Source: Nibrella saemangeumensis
GTDB lineage: Bacteria; Bacteroidota; Bacteroidia; Cytophagales; Spirosomataceae
Reading direction: 5' to 3'
NCBI RefSeq assembly: GCF_039541915.1
Contig: NZ_BAABHD010000069.1
Location: 1 to 52,725, forward strand
DNA: 52,725 nucleotides
Shown here piece after piece: positions 45,356 through 52,725 of this stretch. The translations under genes were made by a program, and so were the position numbers. Under the pieces are notes generated by a model. The model was given only the letters and a program-made list of their open reading frames with translations, had not been told where the DNA came from and made no database searches. How positions within the stretch are numbered: the stretch's first letter is position 1; every line of letters starts with the position of its first letter.

Positions 45356-46507
45356 CTAACTTAGCGTCAGCTCTTCAACAGACTGGATCAGTTCAGCTAT
45401 AGTGCCATCTAGCTTTATGGTTCGAATGCTTAGGCAAGTATCGTTGTATTGGTAACTTTCGTTGATAGCTTGTCCGTTTTCAGGATATACTAATATGCCA
45501 TCAAGCTGATAAGCACCACAGTAAGTAGCTAATTGATACAGATGAGCACTATGCAGTTTTTCTTGATGAATGGCATTTCGGTAATATTTTGTGTCCAGTA
45601 TTTTTCTACCCTCAATAAGAATGTCAGGTATAAGGGCAGGTAAATGACTGATCGTCTGCCTTGCCTGCGCCCAGTTTGTTTTAACACTCTTTACCACTCT
45701 TCGTTCAGGTAGCTGCCGTTGAATAGTAGAACGAATGAAATCTTCAAAAAGCCGATTCATATCAACCAGAAACCCTGAGAACAGACTCTCTCCACTTCGT
45801 TCATGTAGCACTGTGTTGGAAAAAATCAGATAACACAGGTTAATAATTGATTGATAATGACGGTTAAGCTTATTATATGCCAGCCGCTGAAACATAGCTT
45901 CTGTTAGATTGACTTCACCTGTTTCTGCCAATCGACGATAATAATTCTTTACTCGGGTCAGCAGTGGTTTTTGAAGGGGTAGTTGCAACGCCAGCCGCAA
46001 GGTACCTCGTAGCATACCATTCATTACTGTTTGGTGCGAGAGTTCATCGTATTCGCAACGGAAACGAGTTTGCTCAGTTGGTATACGCCCTACTTTATAT
46101 TTACCTTTCACGCGAGCTAAGTCCTCCTCCAATGTTTGATACTCTTTTAACATGCCTCGTTGTAATAGCTTTTCCAACCATTCTAATAAAACAAAAACAT
46201 AGATATCTAATAGATCATAATTTTTGCAGGCATCTAACTGAGTGTACCTCTCCCATTGTGCTAGCTGGTACTGACTAGCCAGCATAAACAGAAGATTATT
46301 AATAGGCACTTTGGGCTGCACCACTAAGGTGCGTCCAGTAGGCAAGAGCATACTGCCTACCCACGAATGAGTAGTAATCCGCCAACCTTGTTCTGCCGGC
46401 TTAATGGTTATTAAATGAGGGGCCAGCCTCAATAAAGCTTTTATCTCATCTGGCTGTAATAAGACTGGTTCTGAAGTTGCGTGTTCCTGGAGAAATAAGG
46501 ACTCCAT
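45356..46507 (-). CDS. mcrC: McrC, nuclease subunit of McrBC
   Basis: 383 aa. A C-terminal PD-(D/E)xK nuclease motif reads LIPDILIEGRKILDTKYY (about 290-307), with the D and D-x-K residues intact. The N-terminal region (GWRITTHSWVGSMLLP, VQPKVP) is the McrB-contacting domain. It acts with McrB to cut DNA carrying modified cytosines. It starts 2 nt after the mcrB stop. Both are AT-rich relative to hsdR. Confidence 0.93.
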   Translation of the reverse strand: MESLFLQEHATSEPVLLQPDEIKALLRLAPHLITIKPAEQGWRITTHSWVGSMLLPTGRTLVVQPKVPINNLLFMLASQYQLAQWERYTQLDACKNYDLLDIYVFVLLEWLEKLLQRGMLKEYQTLEEDLARVKGKYKVGRIPTEQTRFRCEYDELSHQTVMNGMLRGTLRLALQLPLQKPLLTRVKNYYRRLAETGEVNLTEAMFQRLAYNKLNRHYQSIINLCYLIFSNTVLHERSGESLFSGFLVDMNRLFEDFIRSTIQRQLPERRVVKSVKTNWAQARQTISHLPALIPDILIEGRKILDTKYYRNAIHQEKLHSAHLYQLATYCGAYQLDGILVYPENGQAINESYQYNDTCLSIRTIKLDGTIAELIQSVEELTLS

Positions 46508-46509
46508 GC

Positions 46510-48513
46510 TTATAATTGATTGAAAAATAAACTCTTAAGTTCGGAGAGCTTTGCTGAATCATCCATGTAGTATTCTTCTAATAAAGGTTGCAGATCGAAT
46601 TCCCAAATATCTTCCAAGAGCTCAGGAGTAAGGGGAGAGGGCAATCTGGGACTTACAAAATAACTATGGCCGATGGCAAAGCTTTCTCCAAGTGAGGGCG
46701 TAGTAGCTAGTTGTAGGTTAATCTTCTTTAGATTTTCAGCTAACTTCTCAGCCGAAAAACCTGTCACTTGCAGTTGGGCAACGAGCAAGTAGTCAGTCCG
46801 AAGTGTGATGAATGAAAAGCGCCTACGTAAGGCGTAGTCAACCAAGGAGAGGGAGCGGTCGGCTGTATTCATTGTACCTATCAAATAGACGTTTTCCGGA
46901 ATATGAAAGTCTTCTTCAGGACGGTAAGTAAGTTTTATTCGTTCATTCCGGTATTCGAGCAGGAAAAGTAACTCACCAAATATTTTAGCCAGGTTGCCTC
47001 TATTTATTTCATCAATTAAGAGTACATACTTTTTACCATCGTTGGCTCTTTGGCTAATTAGGGCTTTCTCACAGAAGAGTTTAAATATGCCTGACATCAG
47101 AGTAGCTCCTCCTCCTTCAACAGGTCGGTAACCTTCTACAAAGTCTTCATAGGCGTAGCTAGGGTGAAATTGTACAACTTCGGCCTGGTCTTTGATCCCA
47201 TCCGTTAAATACCTTTGTAAAATTTTAGCCAAATAGCTTTTACCGGTTCCAGGAGCCCCCTGTAAGATCAGTTGCTTTTTTCGCTCTAGCAGTGCAATTA
47301 ACCTTTCAAATTCATCTTCAGAGAGGTGAGCGTCTGCAAAAGCTTGACTTAGGGTGTAAGTGCGGTCATGAATATGAGGTTCTTTGGCCTTTACTTCCCC
47401 TGATCCATCTAGTTCAATAGCCAACAATAGCATTACCTTTTGGATATAGTCGGTATACCGTGTAATGTCTGTTAAAGCTTTCATTGAAAGTTGAAATTTC
47501 GGGTCGTGGGAAAAAAGCCCTTGTTTTTTCCAATCCACTCCGATCCGATTAGGGTATGCCTCTGAAGCTTGCTCGTCGAATAGATATTCTTTAGTGACAA
47601 TCCCCCAACCCAGGTAATGATATAATCCTTTCTTGGCAACAATAATGTCGCCCTCTTTTATGTCATGTGCGAATTGCCAACAAGCTAAAGCATTATTCCT
47701 TTGGTTGGTTTCACCACCATATACTTCTATATGCTTCTCTCTAATCTTCTCTTTAGTATCGTATTGCCTTAAGTCACCTAATTCTGGCCAGCCAATAGCT
47801 GCAACTTTATCGTTTAGAAAGTTCTCCCATTCTGTACCGTTCGCTCCTGCGCCCAATAGCCAAAATCGCCGACCTGGCGGCAGAGAAGGTAATTTAGGGG
47901 GTAGTGGTAGATTGTTAATGTTCATAGTCAGCCAGTAACAGAAGGAGTCAAATTCAACGTAGGCGGTTGTAGAAGTTCTTTGCCCTACAATTTCTAAATA
48001 AGCTTGTATAAGAGGTTTTATTGACTCCGTAAATACCTCAAACCGTTTGCCCTTTGAACTACCCCTAGGGTATTTTATCGAAACCCCCAAATATTCAATG
48101 GTCTTTATTGTCCTATCATTCATGCTTATTAATTGATCAGGAAAGCACCATTGGAGGATTTCGGAAATGGTAGCATCCCCAAAATAATCTACGCTCTTTT
48201 GGAAATGATCAAAACGGGTAGCGAGGGATGCCTCGCCATATAGGAGCTGAATAAATTCAGACCGGTAATGCTCAATTGAATGATTTGGGTTTCCTAAAGC
48301 ATTAGCCCCTGCTAAGCGAAGGGACTGAAAAGTATGCAAGTTTAGACGTAAAGCTTGAAAGTCAGGCCATTGGGCTGTCTCTAAAAAAGATTTCTCCCTG
48401 AATTTCTTAAAGAATTGAATACGATCTGGCTGAAAATCAAATTCATGAAAGAATGCATCGGCACTTAGGTTGAACAGCTCGAGGTAATGCTGAGCTTGAA
48501 TCGGTAATGACAT
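46510..48513 (-). CDS. mcrB: McrB-like GTPase with EVE-like modified-base reader domain
   Basis: 667 aa. An N-terminal ~210-residue region (AEFFHEFDF-type helices, unrecognised) is followed at about 215-370 by an EVE/YTH-like domain (RRFWLLGAGANGTEW, IKEGDIIVAKKGLYHYLGWG), likely the reader of modified DNA bases in place of E. coli McrB's own domain. The McrB-type AAA+ GTPase follows: Walker A LQGAPGTGKS (about 415), DEINRGNLAKIFGE (about 498) and MNTADRSLSLVD (about 545), the GTP-specificity signature. It recognises modified DNA and drives translocation that leads McrC to cut. The pair is transcribed away from the DUF3472 gene. Confidence 0.88.
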   Translation of the reverse strand: MSLPIQAQHYLELFNLSADAFFHEFDFQPDRIQFFKKFREKSFLETAQWPDFQALRLNLHTFQSLRLAGANALGNPNHSIEHYRSEFIQLLYGEASLATRFDHFQKSVDYFGDATISEILQWCFPDQLISMNDRTIKTIEYLGVSIKYPRGSSKGKRFEVFTESIKPLIQAYLEIVGQRTSTTAYVEFDSFCYWLTMNINNLPLPPKLPSLPPGRRFWLLGAGANGTEWENFLNDKVAAIGWPELGDLRQYDTKEKIREKHIEVYGGETNQRNNALACWQFAHDIKEGDIIVAKKGLYHYLGWGIVTKEYLFDEQASEAYPNRIGVDWKKQGLFSHDPKFQLSMKALTDITRYTDYIQKVMLLLAIELDGSGEVKAKEPHIHDRTYTLSQAFADAHLSEDEFERLIALLERKKQLILQGAPGTGKSYLAKILQRYLTDGIKDQAEVVQFHPSYAYEDFVEGYRPVEGGGATLMSGIFKLFCEKALISQRANDGKKYVLLIDEINRGNLAKIFGELLFLLEYRNERIKLTYRPEEDFHIPENVYLIGTMNTADRSLSLVDYALRRRFSFITLRTDYLLVAQLQVTGFSAEKLAENLKKINLQLATTPSLGESFAIGHSYFVSPRLPSPLTPELLEDIWEFDLQPLLEEYYMDDSAKLSELKSLFFNQL

Positions 48514-49051
48514 AGAATTAAGTAAACTTCTTTGTTAAGGGTGTAGAAAAATTATTTGGCAGAGACTTATCCTTCACCCAAGTGATGATAGCTGTGAAGG
48601 CTTCTAATTCTTGCATGTTGGTTTAGCGCTAGCCCTGTTCTCGCTGTAAAAGGCTCCACAGACCAAAAACAAGGGTTTGCTGATACTGATCGATGCCGAG
48701 CGTCTGCTGACGATCTACTTTGTACAGAGAAAAGGTCAAGTTTCAAAAATAATGAACAGATAATGCTAGACAAGAATTGTGAACACCTTTGAGCACAAAT
48801 TTTTAAACGGCAGGCCAAGGAGGGACTGTCCAGCAAACCCCTCGTATAAATGAACAGAGGCTTAGCTATCTTTTTACTTCAAAGAGTAACCCCTCTGATA
48901 TTAGGATGTTACTGGTGGTGATACAAGTACTAATACAAGCGGGAGCAATACTTCCTTTATACGGTAAAAGTTAACTACCGTTTAATAAGTCGGTTATTGA
49001 AAAGTTGAAAATTCATCTGTAACTAGGTCACGAGAATTTTAAAGTAAAATC
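48514..49051. other. Intergenic region, 538 nt, divergent
   Basis: It separates mcrB (minus) from the DUF3472 gene (plus). A minus-strand TATTTTTG -7-like box lies at 48751-48744. A 32-codon ORF at 48518-48616 (minus, MQELEAFTAIITW) and an open stretch at about 48655-48750 (plus, KGLLILIDAERLLTIY) may be relics of a gene, but neither is supported. No RNA gene, repeat or clear terminator was seen. Confidence 0.4.
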
Positions 49052-51001
49052 ATGCATCAAGTCTACAGACCCACTAACCTCATCAATTCTACAGAACATT
49101 TTTTACTACATCTTACCTCTAAATTATTCTTAAGCTCTTCTTTTCTTTTTATGCTTGTCTTATGTATAGCCGTTTTGGCTTGCAAAACGGCTGAACCGGA
49201 TGCAGTTAAGAGCGACAAGAAAGACATATCAAATCTAGCGGTAGAGGGATTGCCTGGAGCAAATATTGTGTTTGACCAATCCATCAGTACTTATTCTGTT
49301 ACCGTTCCGGCTGGTACCAACGTTTCTGCTCTTAATGTGACATTCTCGTTGCCCCAAGGGGCGACGTCAAGACCAGAGTCTGGTTCCATTCAGGATTTTA
49401 GAAACCCTGTTAATTACACAGTTACAGCCGAAGATAAGAGCAGCAGAACATATATTGTCAGAGTTGTTGTTCAGGCAGCACCAAAAGCGACCGAGAAGCA
49501 AATAACAGCGTTCTCGTTTGAAGCGTTTAACCCTGTTGTACAAGCAACCATTGACCAAACAACCAAAAAGATCACGGCTACCCTTCCGGCCAATGCCAAC
49601 TTATCAGCTTTAACACCAACCATCACTGTATCAGCAAAAGCAACAGTATCACCTACATCGGGTGTGACTCAGAATTTCGTGAATCCTGTTAACTACACAG
49701 TAACTGCTGAAGACGGTAGCACACAAGTGTATGAAGTCAAAGTAGATAAAGCAACTCCTCAGACAAACATGGTCCACGATGGTAATAAAAAGGTTATTCC
49801 TGTAGGTGGTAACTCTTGGGTTATAAGTCCTACAGGTGGAGTAGAATTCGTAAGCAATGAGGGCCTAGAAAATTGGCAGAATGCACAGACTACACTGACT
49901 ACCTATGTACGAGTAGCTCAGGCAGGCAGCCTTAAAGTTTCCGTGGGTCTTAGAGTACCAAATGGAGAAAGCAGATTCGCTGTTACTATTGCTGGAAAAA
50001 CTGTACAATTTACAGCTAAAGGAACTGAGCAGATTGAATACATGGTGGATGAGTGGACTATTGCTAATGCAGGTTATGTCAGAATTGATTTACAAGGGCT
50101 TTCAAAATCTGGAACATTGTTCGGTTTGATTACCAACGTGGCAGTTAGCGGAACCTCCGTTGCTGGTCAGGTATCTTATGTACCTAATAATAACGACAAC
50201 TACTTTCATTGGGGAAGACGCGGACCATCTGTTCACTTATGGTATACTATACCGACACAAGAGGATGTAGAGTGGTTTTATAATGAAGTAACGGTCCCTG
50301 CAAATTCCGATGTAATTGGTTCGTATTATATGGCCAATGGCTTTGACGGGGGATACTTTGGTATGCAGGTGAATTCTACTACGGAGAGACGTATCCTCTT
50401 TTCAATTTGGAGTCCATTCCAAACTGATGATCCAACCAAGATTCCTGAAGACCAGAAAGTTAAACTACTTAAAAAGGGGAGTGAGGTAGTATCGGGCGAA
50501 TTTGGGAATGAGGGCTCGGGAGGACAGAGTTTTTTGCGATATAATTGGAAGGCAGGAAATACGTATAAGTTCTTAGTTCGTGCTCGTCCCGCTATGAACA
50601 ATTATACGGATTTCAGCGCTTACTTTTTTGCGCCTGAAGAAGGTACCTGGCGTTTAATAGCCAGCTTTTCACGGCCTAAAACCAACACCTACCTCAAAGG
50701 TTTATACTCCTTCCTTGAGAACTTCAATCCTAACACTGGTAATCTCGAGCGAAGCGCTTACTACGGTAATCAATGGGCATTTACAAAGGGAGGCAACCGG
50801 TTTGAAGTGAGCAGAGTTACATTCTCAGCTGATGAAACAGCGTCTAGAGGTTACAGAATGGATTACTCTGGAGGGGTTCTGAATGGAAGATTCTTTTTAA
50901 GAAATTGTGGGTTTTTTAACGACTTCACTCAGATAAGCACCAGTTTTAGTAGGGGGGCAACGGGTACTCCCCCTATCATTGACTTTGCTTCTTTACCATA
51001 A
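49052..51001 (+). CDS. DUF5018-like repeats plus DUF3472 domain lipoprotein, 649 aa
   Basis: A surface lipoprotein. A signal segment (FLFMLVLCIAVLAC) has the lipobox Cys at residue 44. Two Ig-like DUF5018-type repeats follow: ISNLAVEG... to YTVTAEDKSSRTYIV, and ITAFSFEA... to YTVTAEDGSTQVYEV. A middle beta region (DUF5077-like, about 240-370) leads to a DUF3472 domain (RRGPSVHLWYTIPTQEDVEWFYNEV, about 390-560). Relatives are glycan or matrix-associated exoproteins. It sits at the edge of the defence island without an evident link. The N-region before the signal segment is long, so the true start could be later than 49052. Confidence 0.85.
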   Translation: MHQVYRPTNLINSTEHFLLHLTSKLFLSSSFLFMLVLCIAVLACKTAEPDAVKSDKKDISNLAVEGLPGANIVFDQSISTYSVTVPAGTNVSALNVTFSLPQGATSRPESGSIQDFRNPVNYTVTAEDKSSRTYIVRVVVQAAPKATEKQITAFSFEAFNPVVQATIDQTTKKITATLPANANLSALTPTITVSAKATVSPTSGVTQNFVNPVNYTVTAEDGSTQVYEVKVDKATPQTNMVHDGNKKVIPVGGNSWVISPTGGVEFVSNEGLENWQNAQTTLTTYVRVAQAGSLKVSVGLRVPNGESRFAVTIAGKTVQFTAKGTEQIEYMVDEWTIANAGYVRIDLQGLSKSGTLFGLITNVAVSGTSVAGQVSYVPNNNDNYFHWGRRGPSVHLWYTIPTQEDVEWFYNEVTVPANSDVIGSYYMANGFDGGYFGMQVNSTTERRILFSIWSPFQTDDPTKIPEDQKVKLLKKGSEVVSGEFGNEGSGGQSFLRYNWKAGNTYKFLVRARPAMNNYTDFSAYFFAPEEGTWRLIASFSRPKTNTYLKGLYSFLENFNPNTGNLERSAYYGNQWAFTKGGNRFEVSRVTFSADETASRGYRMDYSGGVLNGRFFLRNCGFFNDFTQISTSFSRGATGTPPIIDFASLP

Positions 51002-51044
51002 TGTACTGTAAATCTTCCAGCCTGGCTAAAAACCTGTTGCATAT

Positions 51045-51722
51045 ATGAAACTACTAAATTGGAATATCTGCCATGGCGGAGCAAAAAATTTAAACGCAAT
51101 TTCGGAAGCTATTGCAAAACACAACCCGGATGTAGTCGTACTGACTGAGTTCCGGAACGGAATGAGTGGTCAGCAACTTCTGAAGAATTTGAAAGATTTA
51201 GGGCTAGAGCACCATACAAAAGCGGAGGCTCTCCCAAATGATAATAGCGTTGTAATTGCTAGCCGCTGGATTGGTACCGATGCTTTAATTGAGGTTCCTG
51301 CTGCTTTGCAGAAATATGTTACAGCTACTAAAATAGGAGATGTAACCATCATCGGTACCTTCTGTGCCAGGGAAGATGTAGGAAAGAACTTTTTCGGTTT
51401 TCTTTCAGCTTTGCAAAATGGCTACCGTCCTAAATTAACGTTGGCCACTGGAGATTTTTACTTTGGACCCAAAGGCTCAAACCCAAGAAATTATAATCAA
51501 CTTCAGCCTCTTTGGAATGCTGGATGGAAAGATATATGGAAACGAGACAACCCCGATAAAACCTTATGGTCTTATCGAAGTTCTGCCGGCGGTGTTTCGC
51601 GTCCCGATCATATAGTTGCTACTGAAGACTTGGCACCACGTATCAAACGCTCTTGGTATTCACTAAATGAGCTGGATAATAAATTGTCGGATCATGCACC
51701 CATGCTAGCAGAAATAGATTGA
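51045..51722 (+). CDS. Endonuclease/exonuclease/phosphatase family protein, 225 aa
   Basis: Core EEP motifs are seen: LLNWNICHGG at the N-terminus, the metal-binding Glu in VVLTEFRN (about 37), TGDFYFGP (about 135), SRPDHIVA (about 186) and SDHAPML near the end with the catalytic D-H. The fold is compact, shorter than most EEP enzymes. There is no signal peptide, so it acts in the cytoplasm. It follows the DUF3472 gene by 43 nt and may be co-transcribed. Substrate could be DNA, RNA or a phosphodiester metabolite. An association with the defence genes is positional only. Confidence 0.87.
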   Translation: MKLLNWNICHGGAKNLNAISEAIAKHNPDVVVLTEFRNGMSGQQLLKNLKDLGLEHHTKAEALPNDNSVVIASRWIGTDALIEVPAALQKYVTATKIGDVTIIGTFCAREDVGKNFFGFLSALQNGYRPKLTLATGDFYFGPKGSNPRNYNQLQPLWNAGWKDIWKRDNPDKTLWSYRSSAGGVSRPDHIVATEDLAPRIKRSWYSLNELDNKLSDHAPMLAEID

Positions 51723-51834
51723 CCACCTGATTGAGCCTCCGTATCACTTCTTTACATAGAGCTTCGAAGACCTTAGTAGTTGGCTCAGCGTCTTTGGAGA
51801 GGTATGGGGCTTACTAAGCTTAGCCTTAAAATGA

Positions 51835-52533
51835 TCACACAGTTGCAACATCCGCCTCTTGAACCTCGTATCGGCGGTGGATACGCTGTACCTGAACAGC
51901 TTGGAAGTTTCTACCCTTAGATGTCTTGAAACCGTTGGCGTTCAGCTCGGCCGCAATTGTCGACCAGGACTTACCCACTTCTCGACCATTCCGGATTACC
52001 ACGGCTGCCCGGCGGTTATTCTCATTTTCATTAGCCATCTCCCGGCTTAGCCGAGCCCCAACCGCAGCGGCTGCGGTCTTTTTCTCGTTCTTGCCCTTCA
52101 ACCGCCATTCACCAATCTGTTTTACTTTCTGCTGTAGAGCCTGTTTGGTCCGAATACCAATGAGTTCCCTCTCCCGATCGGCAATTGCCATAAATAAGGT
52201 AAGGGTAAATTTATCCAGGTGAGGAATATCGCATGATTCCAGGCGCCCCTCCAACTGCTGATAGAGCCAAAGCGCCTGCTCCGTATCCCGACTCAGCCGG
52301 TCGATCTTGGCCACCACGAGCGTAGCGTTTTCCTGTCGGCAGAGCGCCAGTGCCTGTTGGAGTTGGGGCCGCTTGTGAATGGTCTTACCGCTGCGGACAT
52401 CGGTAAACTGGGCAATAATATTCTTACTCTTATAGAAATGCTCAACATAGGCCCGCTGAGCTTCCAGCCCCAAGCCGCTGTCACCCTGCCGCTTGGTGGA
52501 CACCCGGTAGTAGACGATATATTTCTGCTCCAT
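51835..52533 (-). CDS. Serine recombinase (resolvase family)
   Basis: A resolvase/invertase: nucleophile Ser in IVYYRVSTKRQ near residue 10, then DVRSGKT, LVVAKIDRLSR (catalytic Arg region) and the long E-helix (TLFMAIADRERELIGIR). A C-terminal HTH follows (WSTIAAELNANGFKTSKGRNF), giving a small recombinase. The frame is open to an ATG at 52614, but I chose the ATG at 52533 (MEQKYIVYYRVS) because family members start a few residues before the YxRVS motif. It marks the right edge of the island, as the tyrosine recombinase marks the left. Confidence 0.85.
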   Translation of the reverse strand: MEQKYIVYYRVSTKRQGDSGLGLEAQRAYVEHFYKSKNIIAQFTDVRSGKTIHKRPQLQQALALCRQENATLVVAKIDRLSRDTEQALWLYQQLEGRLESCDIPHLDKFTLTLFMAIADRERELIGIRTKQALQQKVKQIGEWRLKGKNEKKTAAAAVGARLSREMANENENNRRAAVVIRNGREVGKSWSTIAAELNANGFKTSKGRNFQAVQVQRIHRRYEVQEADVATV

Positions 52534-52639
52534 GGGGTCTAAGATAGCGAATTTTACAAAGGCGTTACGCTCCTTATGGCTTTGTAAATACCCGTACTGA
52601 ACCTTAACTGGCATTTATAAATTTAGAGTTTTCTATGGT

Positions 52640-52725
52640 TTAAGCAAGTGTGTATGTATAAGTTTTATCATATTCCTGGTTTTTACCCACCACGGCATAG
52701 GCCCGTAAGATTAACTTATTGCGAA
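52640..52725 (-). CDS. C-terminal fragment of a gene entering from the right
   Basis: On the minus strand a frame open to the window edge ends KNQEYDKTYTYTLA before TAA (52642-52640). Only 28 codons are visible (LRAYAVVGKNQEY). The beta-rich pattern is seen in C-terminal surface domains, but the family cannot be named. The coding call rests on amino-acid composition alone. Confidence 0.35.
   Translation of the reverse strand, partial: RNKLILRAYAVVGKNQEYDKTYTYTLA

Noticed and set aside
48518..48616. 32-codon ORF MQELEAFTAIITW before mcrB
   Set aside because: Could be a gene relic or leader, but there is no independent support.
48567..48836. 89-codon ORF on the minus strand upstream of mcrB
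   Set aside because: Composition is unlike a protein, no homology pattern, and the opposite frames show equally weak signals; possibly decayed DNA.

Overview
The window is bacterial DNA, most likely from a member of the Bacteroidota in the Spirosoma-like Cytophagales. This is inferred from Bacteroidota-type promoters (-33 TTG, -7 TAnnTTTG), the general lack of Shine-Dalgarno sequences, LytS/LytTR signalling genes, DUF3472/DUF5018-type lipoproteins and the recombinase types. No rRNA or tRNA gene was found. It reads as accessory DNA: an anti-restriction module, a short chromosome-like stretch, and then a defence island of about 30 kb between two site-specific recombinase genes.

Layout. At 1-209 lies the end of an IS481-type insertion sequence. 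At 385-7109 are an ArdC-like antirestriction protein, a 110-aa unknown and a 1708-aa DarB-like methylase/helicase. All three share a hairpin leader just before the start codon. At 7355-8308 are two small HTH proteins. At 8686-11949 are a GNAT-like protein and a LytS/LytTR two-component pair. At 11960-13691 is umuDC. At 13837-16800 are a nonsense-broken cupin, a DoxX protein, a pirin with a divergent HxlR regulator, and a small lipoprotein. At 16882-17033 is a candidate small RNA. A tyrosine recombinase follows (17054-18259), then a repeat-bearing intergenic region.

Defence island. The minus-strand pair at 18805-27121 encodes an SF1 helicase and a 1577-aa protein. The latter has about 31 W-x-W repeats followed by a C-terminal DarT-like ADP-ribosyltransferase domain. 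Next come hsdR (27200-30580) and an inverted HipA-like kinase/DUF3037 pair (30640-32372). A seven-gene minus-strand operon runs 43730 to 32373: DUF2130 nuclease, RecQ-like helicase, a methylase/specificity/histidine-kinase fusion, a receiver-domain protein, HsdM, an acidic protein and HsdS. Divergent from it is a sigma-54 activator with a CARF/RtcR-like N-terminal domain (43849-45306). A sigma-54-type promoter faces the operon, with a palindromic candidate enhancer beside it. McrBC follows (45356-48513). A DUF3472 lipoprotein, an endonuclease/exonuclease/phosphatase protein and a serine recombinase close the window.

How the genes may work together (inference). The activator may sense a nucleotide or RNA ligand made during infection and switch on the whole modification/helicase/nuclease operon through sigma-54. 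The kinase-methylase fusion and its receiver partner add a phosphorelay to a type I-like restriction-modification locus. The helicase/W-repeat-DarT pair looks like a separate two-gene abortive system. These two arrangements are the best candidates for undescribed biology here.
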